Shown in pieces: positions 1-12,439 of a stretch of 64,000 bases of DNA (its first letter is position 1; every line of letters begins with the position of its first letter). Location: assembly GCF_030445035.2 (NCBI RefSeq), contig NC_080694.1, positions 71,253,147-71,317,146 on the forward strand, read 5' to 3'. The notes below the pieces were generated by a model. It was not told the origin of the DNA. It saw only the letters and a list, made by a program, of their open reading frames with translations, and did not search any database. A program made the translations under genes and the position numbers. This DNA comes from Dasypus novemcinctus (taxonomy: Eukaryota > Chordata > Mammalia > Cingulata > Dasypodidae).

Positions 1-1160
1 AATAAACTTGTAGTGTCCCTAGCTCCACTGGTAACACTTCTCAGATTAACAGGTACATATACATAGATATCTGCTACATTGATTTGTTGGACTCATCCTT
101 TTGATTATTTACATCATTTCTCTTCCTGTAAGCAGCTTTCCTACCAAATCTACACTGGTTTGGGGGAAAGAAATCAGCTAATATTTTCAAAGAATTACCA
201 AGCATGTTGTGTTTCTTCTTTCAGTTAGCTCGTCCCATAATAAACAATCGCAGAAACTAAAAATAAACCTCATTCAGTTATTACTATTCAAGTATTTTAA
301 TATCATTATTCTTTTTCCTTTTGCTCAAAAGACACCTTTTTCTTCAATAAAATTATTTTCAGCCCATGTACCATGATTGCCCATCTCTGTTGCTTTAGTC
401 TCCATAAAGCAAACACCTGGTGGTCAAAATGACAGCCCCAGGCAAAATGTCCTTTTTCCAATGCCAAGAAAATACTAGGAGTAAAGTAATCCCCATTCCT
501 TCATAACTGGGGTTTCTCGTCCTTGGAAAAAAGTGTCTCATGGCTCCTGTCCTCTTCCCCTTACTGCCTGGTTCTGCTCCTTTTTTTCCACCAGGAAGGA
601 AAAGGTTGCCTTTCTGTGGCTCCTCCTTCGCTTAAGCTGTTTGGGTCTAAATTCCATCACAATATTGCCTCTAAGTGCCTTTTATTCCATATTTAAAGAA
701 TAAAGAACACCTAAGGTCCCTTGTCCTTACTCCTCAGGGGAGGTAGCAACTCTAGGAAGGGGCTTACTAGAGATGTTGACCTTGGGGAATCAATCTCAGG
801 TGGAATTAAACAAAATTCATGGAGATGGGAGCTTAGTCGTGGGGAAACTAGGCAAGTAGCATTATAAGCTGCTTACAATGCGAACAAATTCTACATAATT
901 CTGCTATTTGATTCTCCTTCTTACAGAATAGTTTTCATTTCCATTGATCACTTCACTAGGTTATTTACGTGCTGTTATTTATAAATAGATGGTTAAGACT
1001 ATTTCCACTCTCCAAGGAAATTGTTAAATTCAATCATAAAGCACCTTAGGTCTTTTTATTGAAATAGTGATTTTTTTCTAAAGAATTAACATTTCCTTAG
1101 GGGCTAAGTGACAGCTGTTTGAAAAAATCCATTCTCTGAATTGAATATTAGATTCCATTG
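1..1160. other. Unassigned AT-rich sequence
   Basis: I see no gene, RNA or clear repeat here. All frames are closed frequently and no splice-flanked coding block is recognisable. It could be ordinary intergenic DNA or repeats too decayed to identify by eye. Confidence 0.4.
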
Positions 1161-1164
1161 TCCC

Positions 1165-1470
1165 TTTTGATGGAAATATATCCAACTCATGAATCGTATA
1201 AAGACTATGAAATCAATATCACCCTAATACTAAAACCAGATAAAGACACTACAGAAAAAAAAAAGAAAAATTAAAGACTAATATTTCTAATCATAATAGA
1301 TGCAAAAATTCCTAACAAAATAGTTGGATCCAGAATTCAAAAACACATAAAAAAAAATTATGCAGCATGATCAAGTGTACTTTATCCCAGGTATACAAGA
1401 GTTGGTCAACACAAGAAAAGTCAATGAGTGTAATAGACCATACTGATAAATTGAAGAAGAAAATAAGAAG
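1165..1470 (+). mobile_element. Old L1 ORF2 fragment (reverse transcriptase region)
   Basis: The sense strand reads as the decayed L1 sequence that encodes the start of the reverse transcriptase domain: the stretch giving 'ITLI.KP.KD' is followed by the A-rich region and the 'CSSVLYPR'-like part seen in other L1 copies of this window (27.56-27.80 kb, 5.22-5.43 kb). It is full of stops and truncated at both ends, so it is a fossil fragment. Confidence 0.75.
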
Positions 1471-1589
1471 AATGTTTATTGTTTACTTTGTGCAAAGTAA
1501 TATTTATGTCAGAGCCTAATGTGAAGTAGTTCATTTAGTTTTTCCCAGATCCTTATTAATATTGCACATTGTCAAATTCATAGATTATT

Positions 1590-1835
1590 TTCCAAATTGA
1601 TAGTTAGGAAATGATTTCCTAGTGTCATTTTATTTTGCATTTCTCTTATTGTGAATGGGTTGAGCTTCTCTTTGTTTGCTTATATGCCATTTCCTTTTGT
1701 TGTGAGATATCTGCTCATATTTTAGTATGTTCTTGCCCATTTCCCTATTGGGGCATAAGACTTTTTCTTTCTGATTTCTTGGTGATCTTTACATTTTACC
1801 TATTGGATTTTTTTATTTTCCTTTGTGATATGACT
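1590..1835 (-). mobile_element. Old L1 fragment, C-terminal ORF2 region
   Basis: On the plus strand this is the antisense of the familiar L1 segment coding for the '[17 protein letters not shown]'-type C-terminal part of ORF2 (the T-rich 'tttgcatttctcttattgtgaa...ttgagcttctc' block). It is strongly diverged, with no open frame. The flanking 1840-2530 contains an A/T-rich stretch that looks like another ancient repeat, but I cannot name it. Confidence 0.55.
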
Positions 1836-2529
1836 TTGCTTATTAAACTTTTCCATTTAGATATAACATACATCTAGAAAAGTATAAAAATCTTAAATGT
1901 ACAGCTCAATGAGTTTTCACAAATTAGACAGACCCCTGTACAACCCCACACAGGGTTGAGAGATAGAATACATCCACCTCAATCAGAAGATCCCCTTCTC
2001 ATGCAAAATAAATAATATTCTGATTTGACAGCTATTTTCTCTCCCTTATATGTGATGTTTTATTATCTAGTGGCTTTCATTGTTCCTGAGGATATCCTCC
2101 ATTATTGTTGCATTTCTTTTTCTCTGGCTTCATTTTTAGATTTTTTCTGTTTCTTTGGATTTTGACAGTTGGATATAAGCTACTTAGTGTGATTTTCTTT
2201 CTATTTATCCTGCTTGGGGTTTGCTGAGATTTTGAATTTGCAGGTCATATCATTTATCAATTTGGTGCAGGGAAAATATTCTTCAAAATGAAGGCAAAAT
2301 AAACATATTTTCAGGCTTTAAAAAAACTTAAAGAATTCCTCTGAAGGAAAAGAATGCCGAAAAAAAAAAAAGGTCAAAAAGCCTTTCAGTTTAAAGGGAA
2401 GTTTGGATATAGAGAAAAGAATGAAAAAACCCATAAGACAGTATTAATATTTGGATGAATTTAAAGATATAGTTGTTTTATGCGTATGTATATAAAATTA
2501 TCTTCCTCAAAACTCCAGAAAACAATTAA

Positions 2530-3480
2530 AAGATTTCAGTAACTTGGCAAGAGCTGACTCAGGAAAATGCAGCCTAAAAAATGGTCAGTAAAACTTGTGT
2601 TGCCTATCCTCCCCCAAGCACAGTGTGGAGCCAGCCAGCGCCTGTTCCAGATTAACCCCGTGCACATAATGGGGTGCCTGTATGCCAGTGACGATCTCTC
2701 CAGTGGAATCCTAAGGACTGGATAAGGAAATTTGTCACTGGAACATCGCAGAATCTGTACTGAAGACAGAGAATCAGCTTGCAGAGAGCTAATGCAGTCT
2801 AAGAAACAATAAAATCCAAGCAGCTGGGAACAAAGAATTACCTGCATTAAGTCATAAATTACATAACCCAGGAGGGGTGAAAGTCTATGTCAAAGGGAGG
2901 AGAAAGGGCATTAGAACTAGTGAAATCTGTTATCTGGGGAGTTCCTAAGACCATGAATAAGCACAAGCCTGGAAAAGAAGCAGACTCCACAACACATAGG
3001 CTCAGACAGGACAGAGTATCTTGCATCATAGTCACCTAGGGATGATTTACATGTTATGAGGACTAAGTTCTGAAAGAAACCACCAGCCAAAGCAGAGCCA
3101 ATTTTCAAAGACTGTGGAAGGTGCTATTTCTTTCAGTTGGCTTGTTTTTATTAACTTCTGGCACTCAAGGATATTTCTATCTTACCACAAGCTGGATACA
3201 AACTTAAGGAACAGACAATTCGGAGACCTATCCCATAGTTAATATTTTATAATATTGACATGGAAGGTGTGCAAGAGAAGATTACAAGATAAAGAAACAA
3301 AATGTGATGGCCTATCAAAGGAACAAGGAACCATCAATGAAGAGGACCATATTTCAGACATACCTGAAAAGACTTAAAAAAAAAAAAAAAAGATCCTTAG
3401 TGTGTTTAAGGAGATAAAGGAAAACACAGAAAAAGGATTAAAGGATATGAGAACAACAATGAATGAGTAATATGATCTGT
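2530..3480 (+). mobile_element. Probable 5' part of old L1 (5' UTR/ORF1 remnant)
   Basis: This stretch lies directly upstream of, and in the same orientation as, the ORF2 remnant that follows. The part from about 3300, coding for a degenerate lysine/glutamate-rich helix and an A16 run near 3376, is compatible with an ORF1 coiled-coil region. No complete frame survives, and the assignment depends mostly on position. Confidence 0.4.
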
Positions 3481-3499
3481 ATGATATTCAAATTAAGTC

Positions 3500-6400
3500 A
3501 GCATTAAATCAAATGTGATTATTATTGATTTAGGATGTCACCCTGTGTAAGAGAAAAGAAAATATATGAAAAATATATTCATAAAGAAGTGAGAATGACC
3601 CAAATTTCTCCAATGAAAAATGAAATAAATAAGAAGTTATTAATGAAATAATTAAGAATCACAAATGTTATAAGACTTACAAGACAAACTAGCAAAATGA
3701 CGAAAGAAAGTCCTGCATTATCAGTACTTCCTTTAAATATAAAATGGATGAAGCTCTCCAGTCAAAAGGCAGCGATAGGCAGAAAGGAAAAATAAACATG
3801 ACCCAAAATAAATGCTGCCTATAAGAGATTCTTCTTAAATCAAAGACACAAGCAGGCTGATAATTAAGAGATGGAAATATATATACATGTTAATAGCCAC
3901 AGTAAGAGAGCCGGGGTACTTAAATAATATCAGATAAAATTAGCTTAAAAACAAAAACTATTAGGAGAGACAAGGAAGATCACTTTATATTGATAAAGAG
4001 ATCAATCCTATATGAAGACAATACTAATATAAATATAAATCAATTCAATAGCAGAGACCCAAAATATATGAAGTGAATGTTCACAGATTTGAAGAGATAA
4101 ATGGGAAATTAGGCTTTAATATTAGGATAATTCAATATACCACTTTCAATAAGTTAGAAAATATGAACAGAAAATCAGTAAAAAAAACTTGAATGATCAT
4201 CAATATCTAGAGAATGATCACATCTAGACAAAACAGATAAATATGAAACACTTCAGCAGCAGCAGGATACATATACTTCTCTAATGTATGTGGATTATTA
4301 TCCAGGCTAGAACATATATTAGGTCACAAAACAATCTTAGTTTATAAAAACTTCCTAAACTTAAAGAAAGTATTTTCTCCAACCACAATAGAATGAGCCT
4401 ACGAATCAATAATAAAGAGAGAAATGGAAAATTAACAAATATGTGGGAATTAAACAACACACATTTAAACAACCAATGGGTCTAAAAAGAAATCTCAAAA
4501 GTAATTAGGAAATATACTGAAATAAATGAAAATGAGAGCACAGTACACAGAAGCTTATGGGATGCAAAACGGGATTGATGAAATGGAAATTTATAGATTT
4601 TAATGTTTACATATAAAGAAGAAAGATCTCAAGTCAAAGACCTAACTTCACAACTAGAAGATCTAGATAAAGATCTTCCCAAAGGAAGCAGAAGGAAGGA
4701 ATAACAAAGATTATAGTGGAGATAAATGAAAGAGAAGGGAAAAAAAACCTGTAGAGAGACTCATGAAAACGAAAATCTGGTTCTCTGAAAAGATCAATTA
4801 AAAAGACAAAACTTTAGCCTGACTCGACTCTCACACTAAAAACAGAGAGGCAATACCAACTAATCTTATAAATGAAAGGAGGAACATTACAATTGACTCC
4901 ATGTAAATCAAAAGGTTTATAAGAGGAAAGTATGAACAATTGTATTCCCACAAATGAGATAGCCTAGATAAAATGGACAAATTCCTAGAAATGCCTGTAC
5001 AACCTACTCTGACTCAAAAAATAATAGGTGACCTCAACAGATCAATAGCTAGTAAGGAGATTGAATCAGTTATTAAAAATCACCTATTAAAAAAAAAGCC
5101 CAGGGCCAGGTGGCTTCATAAGGGAATTCTTAAAACATTCCAAGAAGACAATTCCAGTTCTGCTCAAACTCTTTCAAAAAGTGAAGAGGAGGGAACACTC
5201 CATAACTTCTTCTATGAGGCCAAAATCATCGTCATACCAAAGCCAGATAAAGATATGATGAGGAAAGAAACCTACAGACCAATACCCTTATGGAAATAGA
5301 TGCAAAAACCTTTACATATACTAGCAAACTGAATCCAATATCACATTAAAAATTATACACCATGATCAAGTGGTATTTATTTCAGAAATGCAATATAAGA
5401 TAATCAATTAATGTAATACACCACATTAATGGAACAAAGAAAAAAATCCACATGATCTTCTGATTGACACAGAAAAGATATACACAGCAAAACAGCATTA
5501 CTTATTGATAACAAAGATTAGAAATCTAAGAATAGAAGGAACCTTCTACACTGTGATAAAGGACTATATGAAAAATCCACTATTAACACCATAATCAGTG
5601 GCAAAAGATTGAAATCTTTCTGCTAAGATAAGGAACAAAACAAGGGTGTCCACTGTCACTACCAGTATTCAACATTGTACTGGACGTTCGAGATTGAACA
5701 ATTAGGTAAGAAAAAGAAATGAAAGACATCCAACCTATAAAGGAAGAAGTAAAACTTTCACTATTTGTAGATGACAGGATCCTATATAGAGAAAATGCTG
5801 AAAAATCCACAAGTAAGCTATTAGAATTAATAAATGATTTCAAAATAGTGGCCATGAACAAGATTAATTGCAAAAATCAGCATTGTTTCTGCACACTAAA
5901 AATTAACTATCTGAAGAGGAAATTAAGAAATTTATAAAAACAACTAAAATAATTCAGTATCTAGGAATTAATATAATCAAGGATGTAAAGGGCTTTTACA
6001 AGGAAAACCAGAACATTGCTAAAAGAAATCCTAAAGAAGACCTAAATAAATAGATAGGCACTCTGTGCTTGTGGATGAGAAAACAAAGTATTGTCAGCAT
6101 GATAGTTCTACCCAAAGCAATTTACCTATTTAACACAATCCCAATCAAAATTCCAATAGCCAAATGTGCAGAAATGGAAAAGACAATTATCAAATTTATA
6201 TGGAAAAGCAAGCTGTTCCAAATGGCTAAAGCCATCTTGAAAAAGAAATAAGTTGGAGGACTCACAGTTCCTAATCTTAAAACTTATTTCAAAATTACAG
6301 TAATCAAAACAGCATGGAATTGGTACAATGACAGACATGAAGGCCAGTGAAATAGAACTGAGAGTTTAGGAATCAACCCTCATCTATGGCCAAAAGAGTT

Positions 6401-7060
6401 TTGACAAGGATGTGAAGCCCATTCAATTGGTAAAAAACAGTATCTTCTATAAATCGTGTAGAAAAACTGGGTATCCATACACAAAAGAATGTAGGTGGCT
6501 CTCCATGTTATTCAAAGGCTTCTTAGACTATACGTCAAAAAAAAAAAAAAGAGCAAAAAAAGAAATATAGTAAATAGACCCTCATCACAATAAAAAGGTT
6601 TTATACATTGCAGGACTTTATTGTGAAGGTTGTGAAGGGAAAAATAGAACCTGCAGAATGGTAAAATAATTTGGAAACCACACAACTAATAGGGATTTAA
6701 TAACCAGAATATATTGAGAAATATTACACTTCAACAGCAAATGGCAAACAGCAAGCAACCCAATTTTAAAATGCACAAATTACTTAAATAGATGTTTCTC
6801 TGAAAAGAAATACAAATGGCCGAATGGACATGAAAAGATGCTCAATGTCATTAGCCGTTTAGATCACACAAAACATGAAAATTTGCTCCACTTCACTAAT
6901 CATCCAAGGAAATTACAACCATATGAGATTTCTTTGCATAAGCACAAATACTGCTCCATGAGAATATGGTCTATTACTCCAAAAAGGATACAGTTCCTCA
7001 CAATTCGTATCAGCAGAAGTTTGAGAGCATGTTTGGCAGTGGGTATTAAGTAATACAAAA
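3500..7060 (+). mobile_element. Old, decayed L1 ORF2 (endonuclease to C-terminus)
   Basis: L1 ORF2 encodes an endonuclease, a reverse transcriptase and a cysteine-rich C-terminus that copy L1 RNA into DNA at a nicked target. Here the pieces occur in the right order but in broken frames: the pre-RT part at 4973-5299 (KIIVIPKPDKD), the RT catalytic block at 5719-5937 where the usual FADD box reads FVDD, the thumb/connection part at 6069-6251 (IPIKIPIAKCAEMEKTIIKF), and a C-terminal piece at 6838-7053. Frequent stops and frameshifts show it is long dead. The 3' UTR is not recognisable directly after it; instead a 3'-module copy starts near 7125. Confidence 0.85.
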
Positions 7061-7415
7061 TAAAAGGTTTGAATTATCTGACTTTATTGACATGGGTACA
7101 CTCACTAAGAGCACAGGAGACAATGGATCGGTTCAAGTACCTGCAAATAGGTCTGGCATTCTTCTACATTGGCTCAGTAAAGCTTGAATTCAAAAAGTAG
7201 TCCAAGTCTCACCCAGAACAACTAACAAGGAGATGATGATGGACAACACCCATCCCAAGTAACAGAGAGTGTCTGCAACTGCAAGCAAGTTAGTTCCATC
7301 TGTTTGCCCCATGAGATTTAAGCACTCTCATTTACAAACAGAGTGGGCATCTCCAACCCCAAATCCTCAATATTGGGGAATAAGTAATAGATAAAGTAGA
7401 CTTATGTGTATTCTT

Positions 7416-7768
7416 TTAAAAAAATTCTTTCCATTTTTACTTAACAGTCCTTTTTTAAAAGATATATCCATTGCAAAAAATGTTACAATAAAAAATATAA
7501 GAGGTTCCCTTATACCCCACACTCCACCCCTATATCCACTCCTCCCATATCAACAACCTCTTTCATCATTGTGGCACATTGATTGCATTTGATGAATATA
7601 TTTTGGAGCACTGCTGCACCACATGGATTATAGTTTACACTGTAGTTTACACTCTCCCCCAATTCATTCAGTGGGCTATGGGAGGACACATAATGTCCTG
7701 CACCTGTCCCTGTAATAACATTCAGGACAACTTCAAGTCCTGAAAATGCCCCCACACAACACCATTCA
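7416..7768 (-). mobile_element. 5'-truncated L1 3' module inserted in the plus-strand copy
   Basis: The plus strand carries the antisense of the module: an A/T-rich poly(A) end near 7430-7500, then 'ccaacctct'-like, 'gtggcacattgattgcatttgatgaat' and 'tagtttacactctcccc' blocks shared with 13.8, 15.7, 19.5, 43.9 and 51.3 kb. It carries the recurrent sense frame described in the findings (7755 down to 7510 on the minus strand). Confidence 0.75.
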
Positions 7769-8165
7769 TTTTTTTAAGATTTATTTACTTATTTATTCCT
7801 ACCCTCAGGTTGTTTTTGTGCTCATTTCTGCTCTCTGTGCCCATTCACTGTTGTTCTTCTGTCTATGCTTTTCTTCTCTTTAGGCAACACCAGGAACCAA
7901 TCTTGGGACCTTCTAGGGTGGGAAAGAAATGCCCTCAATCTCTCATGCCATCTCAGCTCCCTGGTCTGTTGCACCTCTTGTTGACTCCCCTCTGTATCTC
8001 TTTTTTGTTGCATCATCTTGCTGTACCAGCTCTCAGGCAGGCCAGCATTCCACATGGGCCAGGCTCTCTGCTTGGGCCAATGTGCCTTCACCAGGAATAC
8101 CTAGGAATCAAACCCTGCAACTCCCATATGGTAGACAGAAGCCAAATCACTTGAGATATGTGCCT
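7769..8165 (-). mobile_element. tRNA-derived SINE, DAS-SINE-like, long form
   Basis: The T-rich left edge (7768-7800) is the poly(A) end of a minus-strand element. Near the right edge, 8104-8114 is the reverse complement of an RNA polymerase III B box (GGTTTGATTCC), and the sequence next to it matches the head of the SINE at 49439. The body between matches the 49.5-49.7 kb copy in general content (for example the 'gagagctga', 'gtgcc' and 'caac' blocks). It is diverged and not expected to be active. Confidence 0.65.
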
Positions 8166-8589
8166 CCATTATTATTCTATTATAGACATTGTTATTCTAG
8201 CATGGAAGAACTTTTATCATTGATATAAAGGCAGTAGGCACCTAAGGTTCTGAGGGAAGGGAGAGGGAAGACTAGGGGTAGCATGGGGGTATTTTAAGGA
8301 CATTGGAATTATCCTGCATGACATTGCAATAGCATATACAGGCTATTACACATTTTGTCATAACCTACAACACTGTGCTAGGCAAAGTGTAAACTATATT
8401 CCACAGTTAGTAGCAATGCTTCAATATGTGTTCATCAGTTGTATCCAATGTACCACACTAAAGAAAGATGTTGTCAATGCTGAAAAGTGGGAGGGGGTGA
8501 GGGTGGGACTTATGGGAATACCCTATTTTTTAATGTAACATTTATGTAATCTAAAGCTTCTTTAAAAATTAAAATATTTAACTTCTTCA

Positions 8590-8935
8590 GTCATACATTA
8601 AACAGAATATAGGAGCCAATAAAAATAGTAGCACATTTTTGCACATGTTAAATTGTTAAATATACATAACTACTGCAGTAAATGTGGCACTTTCCCTTGG
8701 AAAAAAATGTAGTCCAAGTGTAAACCATAATGTAAACTACACACCATGGTTACTAGCAATGCTTCAATATGTGCTCAACAATTGTAACAAATGCACCACA
8801 CTCATGTAAGATGTTATTAATAAGGGAAACTGAGAGAGGGGTGGGATATATGGAATCCCCCTATATTTTCAATGCCACTTTTCTGTAATCTAAAACTTCT
8901 TTAAAAATAAAGTTTAAAAACAAACAGTAAGCAAG
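8590..8935 (+). mobile_element. Second L1 3' end, plus strand
   Basis: This segment repeats the 3'-terminal pattern immediately after the module that ended at 8580: 'gtaaaccataatgtaaact', 'gcttcaatatgtgctcaacaat', 'caccacactcatgtaagatg' and a final 'ctttaaaaataaag' with A-rich tail. It resembles the L1 3' UTR end at 30.6-30.89 kb more closely than the distal module. Two homologous 3' ends in tandem is a pattern that recurs in this window. Confidence 0.7.
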
Positions 8936-10036
8936 GTTGAAATGCTGGAACTTCCCTTGAATATTGGAGAATAAAAAATCAGCGGGCATGAGAATATGGG
9001 AATTCTGGAATTTATTTAATGCAATGTGCTCGTCACCTTCTAAACAGTACCTGTTAAAGACTTGGAGGACGTTGCCTTCAACAAAGAATTTAGAAGAGAC
9101 TTGTCGAGGAGGGCAACCGTATTCTTAAAATGCATTATAGTATCCGACTTCTGTAGTCCAGAGGTGATGGTGGGAAATGCTGCAGTGGAACTGGACACCT
9201 GATATTGACAATAATGTTATCATGGGAAATTAGATGTTCAACCATCCTAGACAAAGTGAGAGCAATGACCACAATTAAGCAGGAGGGCTGGGTGTTTTGG
9301 CATACAGGGATCTATGGTGTAGACAATTTATCATAAGTTTCCTAAGAATGAAAGACTAAGGCACCCTACTAAGATGTTAGTTGAAGTATATTATAAGGAG
9401 ATTTCTAGATCTGGGGTCAGAAGCATAACTTGAATCAACATAGTTTTCATGGTCTCTTTCCCTTTTTCCAGACCTTTACCAGTTCCCAGATCCAGACCCC
9501 TCAATTGAGGGAGAAGATAATCCTTTTAAGAAATGATCCTGCTATGCTGTAAAATATGATTCAAGATTCTTCCCCAGAGGGACAATTCAGCCATTAAATG
9601 AGTTGGTCGAACGCTGGAGAAGGAGGCTATTAGATACTGAGTCTAAAGTGTTGCCAGTCCCTGGTGATCTGGCAAATCCCCAATGCTGCTTTGATGCTTG
9701 TCTGGCAACTGAGAAGGAATGAAGACATCAGAGTGAGTTGTAACGGATTCACGTTCATTTCCAAAAATAGTTGGTTCATTTATTGTCTTTATTCTCTAAG
9801 AACTCTAGAGGTAATTTTGCTGCATGAACTGCTATGAAATTTGCCTGAAAAATTTTAGTACCTTCAAAGAGCATTGTAAGCAGTTAGAGTTCAAAGTGCC
9901 AGAACCTCTGTGGACATGGAGAAAAATGAAATCATAAATACCAGTAACTACTAAAATTTTTAATGAGATCCCTTGGGTCACACTCTTTCCTCTTGAAAAT
10001 AACTGCTTAATTGAAAAATTCCCTTGTTCATTCCTT
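8936..10036. other. Unassigned; possibly decayed LTR-retrotransposon internal DNA
   Basis: No gene is recognisable. The block near 9395-9450 ('aggagatttctagat..ggg', 'acttgaatcaac') resembles the block at 33.50-33.54 kb, so the two regions may derive from the same repeat, perhaps a MaLR/ERVL-type internal region. This is a weak call based on one short similarity. Confidence 0.3.
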
Positions 10037-10137
10037 GACATTTGTTTGCTTGTTCTTTTAGGAGTAACCAGGGATTGAACTAGGACCTGGTTCATGGGAT
10101 GCAGGTGCTCAACCAACTCTGCTACATCTGCCCCCAC
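10037..10137 (-). mobile_element. Short DAS-SINE-like element
   Basis: The minus strand reads 'ggggcagatgtagcagagttggttgagcacc...', a tRNA-like head with an A box (TAGCAGAGTTGG) and a B box near 10070-10080 (the reverse complement of 'ggattgaacta'). The matching partner is at 37.88-37.97 kb. The element is about 100 bp and ends in a short A/C-rich tail at its left edge. Confidence 0.7.
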
Positions 10138-10700
10138 CTTGACTTTTAAGAGCAAATATCAGTTTCTTTATTCAGAATCATTGAGGCTTTCTTCCTCAGT
10201 TATTCAGAAGGATGGCAAGGGCTAATACAACAATTCTTCAATTTACCAAAATGTAGGAGTGAACTATCCAAAAGGTGGTAGCAATGGATAGAAGCATAAT
10301 CTATTACTTCAGCTTTCCCATTTTTCCTTTCTCACATATCTTCATAATATAACACTGATTCAAGTAAATAAGCCAACAATTCAATGAAATCAAAGTCTGA
10401 CTGTGCCTTATTTTCATTTAGAAATTTGGGGAAAATGTAGTGAAAATGCAGGAAACCAAAATCCTTCAATGTTTTTCCTAGGAATTTATATCATTAATTC
10501 TATGCTTTAATGAAGAATTACCAAACATTTGAAAAATGAAAAGATCTAGTTATTGTCTCTGAACTCACCCACTTTTTAAGAATAAAAAATAAAATTAAGA
10601 GCAAACTATAATATGAAAGTATGTGTAATAGTATATAGCAAGTGGTAGAGCCTTACACAACCAAAATGAAATTTAAACAATAAAGGGTGAGTGTGGCTTA
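10138..10700. other. Unassigned sequence
   Basis: I see no coding region, RNA or defined repeat between the SINE and the microsatellite. Confidence 0.4.
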
Positions 10701-10704
10701 GTGG

Positions 10705-10706
<2 letters not shown>

Positions 10707-10764
<58 letters not shown>
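10707..10764. repeat. (AT)29 microsatellite
   Basis: An uninterrupted dinucleotide tract of 58 bases (29 AT units). It translates to an isoleucine/tyrosine alternation in both strands, so the short open frames across it are not genes. Perfect tracts of this length are usually polymorphic. Confidence 0.98.
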
Positions 10765-10767
<3 letters not shown>

Positions 10768-10860
10768 CAATTGCATATATGTATGCAATTACCCAGAACT
10801 CTACTAGCATTTTTAGTTGACTAAAATAAGTTCTGAAACTAAAATCTTATTTAAAATCAA

Positions 10861-12425
10861 ACCTAAATAAATGGAAGACTATTCCTTGTTCATGGATAGG
10901 AAGACTGAACATTATTAAGATGTCTATCCTACCAAAACTGATCTACACATTCAATGCAATCCCAATAAAAATCAACACAGCCTTCTTTAAGGAACTAGAA
11001 AAACTAACTATGAAATTTATTTGGAAAGGAAAGAGACCCCAAATAGCCAAAGACATACTGAAAAAGAAAAACGAAATTGGAGGAATCACATTACCCGACT
11101 TCAAAACATACTACAAAGCTACGGTGGTGAAAACAGCATGGTATTGGCATAAGGAGAGACACACAGACCAATGGAATCGAATTGAAAGCTCTGATATAGA
11201 ACCTCACATATACAGCCACATAATATTTGATAAACCCACCAAACCCTCTCAACTGGGAGAGAGTGGCCTATTCAACAAATGGTGTCTGGAGAACTGGATA
11301 GCCATATGTAGAAGAATGAAAGAGGATTACCATCTCACACCTTATACAAAGATCAACTCAAGATGGATCAAAGACCTAAATATAAGAGCCAAGACCATAA
11401 AAACCTTAGAAAGCAGTGTAGGGAAACATCTACAGGACCTTGTAATAGGAAATGGATTTATGAATATCTCACCAAAAGCACGAGCAGCAAAAGGACAATA
11501 GATAAATGGGACTTCCTCAAAATTAAAGCCTTCTGCACCTCAAAGGAGTTTGTCAGGAAAGTAAAAAGGGAGCCCAGACAGTGGGAGAAAATATTTGGCA
11601 ACCATATATCTGATAAGAAACTTATAACTTGCATATATAAAGAACTCCTATATCTTGAAAATAAAAAGATAAACAACCCATTTAAAAAATGGGAAAAAGA
11701 CTTAAACAGACACTTTTCAAAAGAAGAACTACAAATGGCAAAAAAGCACATGAAAAAATGTTCCAAATCTCTAGCTATCAGGGAAATGCAAATCAAAACC
11801 ACAATGAGATACCATCTTACACACATAAGATTGGCAGCTATGAAAAAAACAGAAGATTACAAGTGCTGGAGAGGATGTGAAGAAAGGGGAACACTCATCC
11901 ACTGCTGGTGGGAATGCAGAAGGATCCAACCATTCTGGAGGACAGTATGGCAGTTTCTCAAAAAACTAGCCATAGATTTGCCATATGACCCAGCAATACC
12001 ACTGCTGGGTATATACCCAGCAGAACTGAAAACAAGGACACAAACCAATATATGTACACCAATGTTCATAGCAGCACTGTTCACTATCGCCAAAAGTTGG
12101 AATCAACCCAAATGCCCATCAACAGATGAGTGGATCAATAAAATGTGGTATATACACACAATGGAATACTACTCGGCTGTAAGAACAAACACACTACAAA
12201 CACATGTGATAACATGGATGAATCTTGAGAACCTTATGTTGAGTGAAGCAACCCAGACATTGAAGGACAAATACTACATGACCTCAATGATATGAAATAA
12301 CCAAGCTGCCCTAGATAGCAAGAGACTGAACGATAGGCTTACAAGAAATCGGAAGGTGGAGGAAGGATGTGAGCCGATGTCTGCAGGGGTGGAATTTAAG
12401 ACGGGATGGTGAGTTGAACTTCCAC
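10861..12425 (+). mobile_element. L1, 3' part of ORF2 plus start of 3' UTR
   Basis: A moderately young L1 truncated at its 5' side inside ORF2. The sense frame at 10920-11501 covers the thumb/connection region ([18 protein letters not shown], then '[20 protein letters not shown]'-like text), and a second frame at 11363-12295 covers the C-terminus, so the protein is split by a frameshift around 11490. The cysteine/histidine-rich C-terminal motif is intact ([18 protein letters not shown]). ORF2 ends at 12295. About 130 bp of 3' UTR follow, then the homology to other L1 copies stops abruptly and an ABCA-like sequence begins; no poly(A) tail separates them. Confidence 0.9.
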
Positions 12426-12439
12426 TCTGCTTTAGAAGA

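Larger units (their letters stand above)
7125..8580 (+). mobile_element. L1 distal 3' module, plus strand, interrupted
   Basis: The two arms, 7125-7415 and about 8165-8580, align with the plus-strand module at 32.09-32.72 kb: 'gtggacaacacc', 'gagtgggcatc', 'ctcaatattggggaat', then 'acattgcaat..' and 'gtaccacacta'. The middle is replaced by a minus-strand copy of the same family and a SINE. It ends in an A-rich tail near 8560-8580. No protein function is expected. Confidence 0.7.

Noticed and set aside
7822-8228. Several overlapping frames of 89-114 codons on both strands
   Set aside because: They lie inside a tRNA-derived SINE, which is non-coding.
10606-10788. 60-codon minus-strand frame with alternating Ile/Tyr
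   Set aside because: It is only the translation of the (AT)29 tract.
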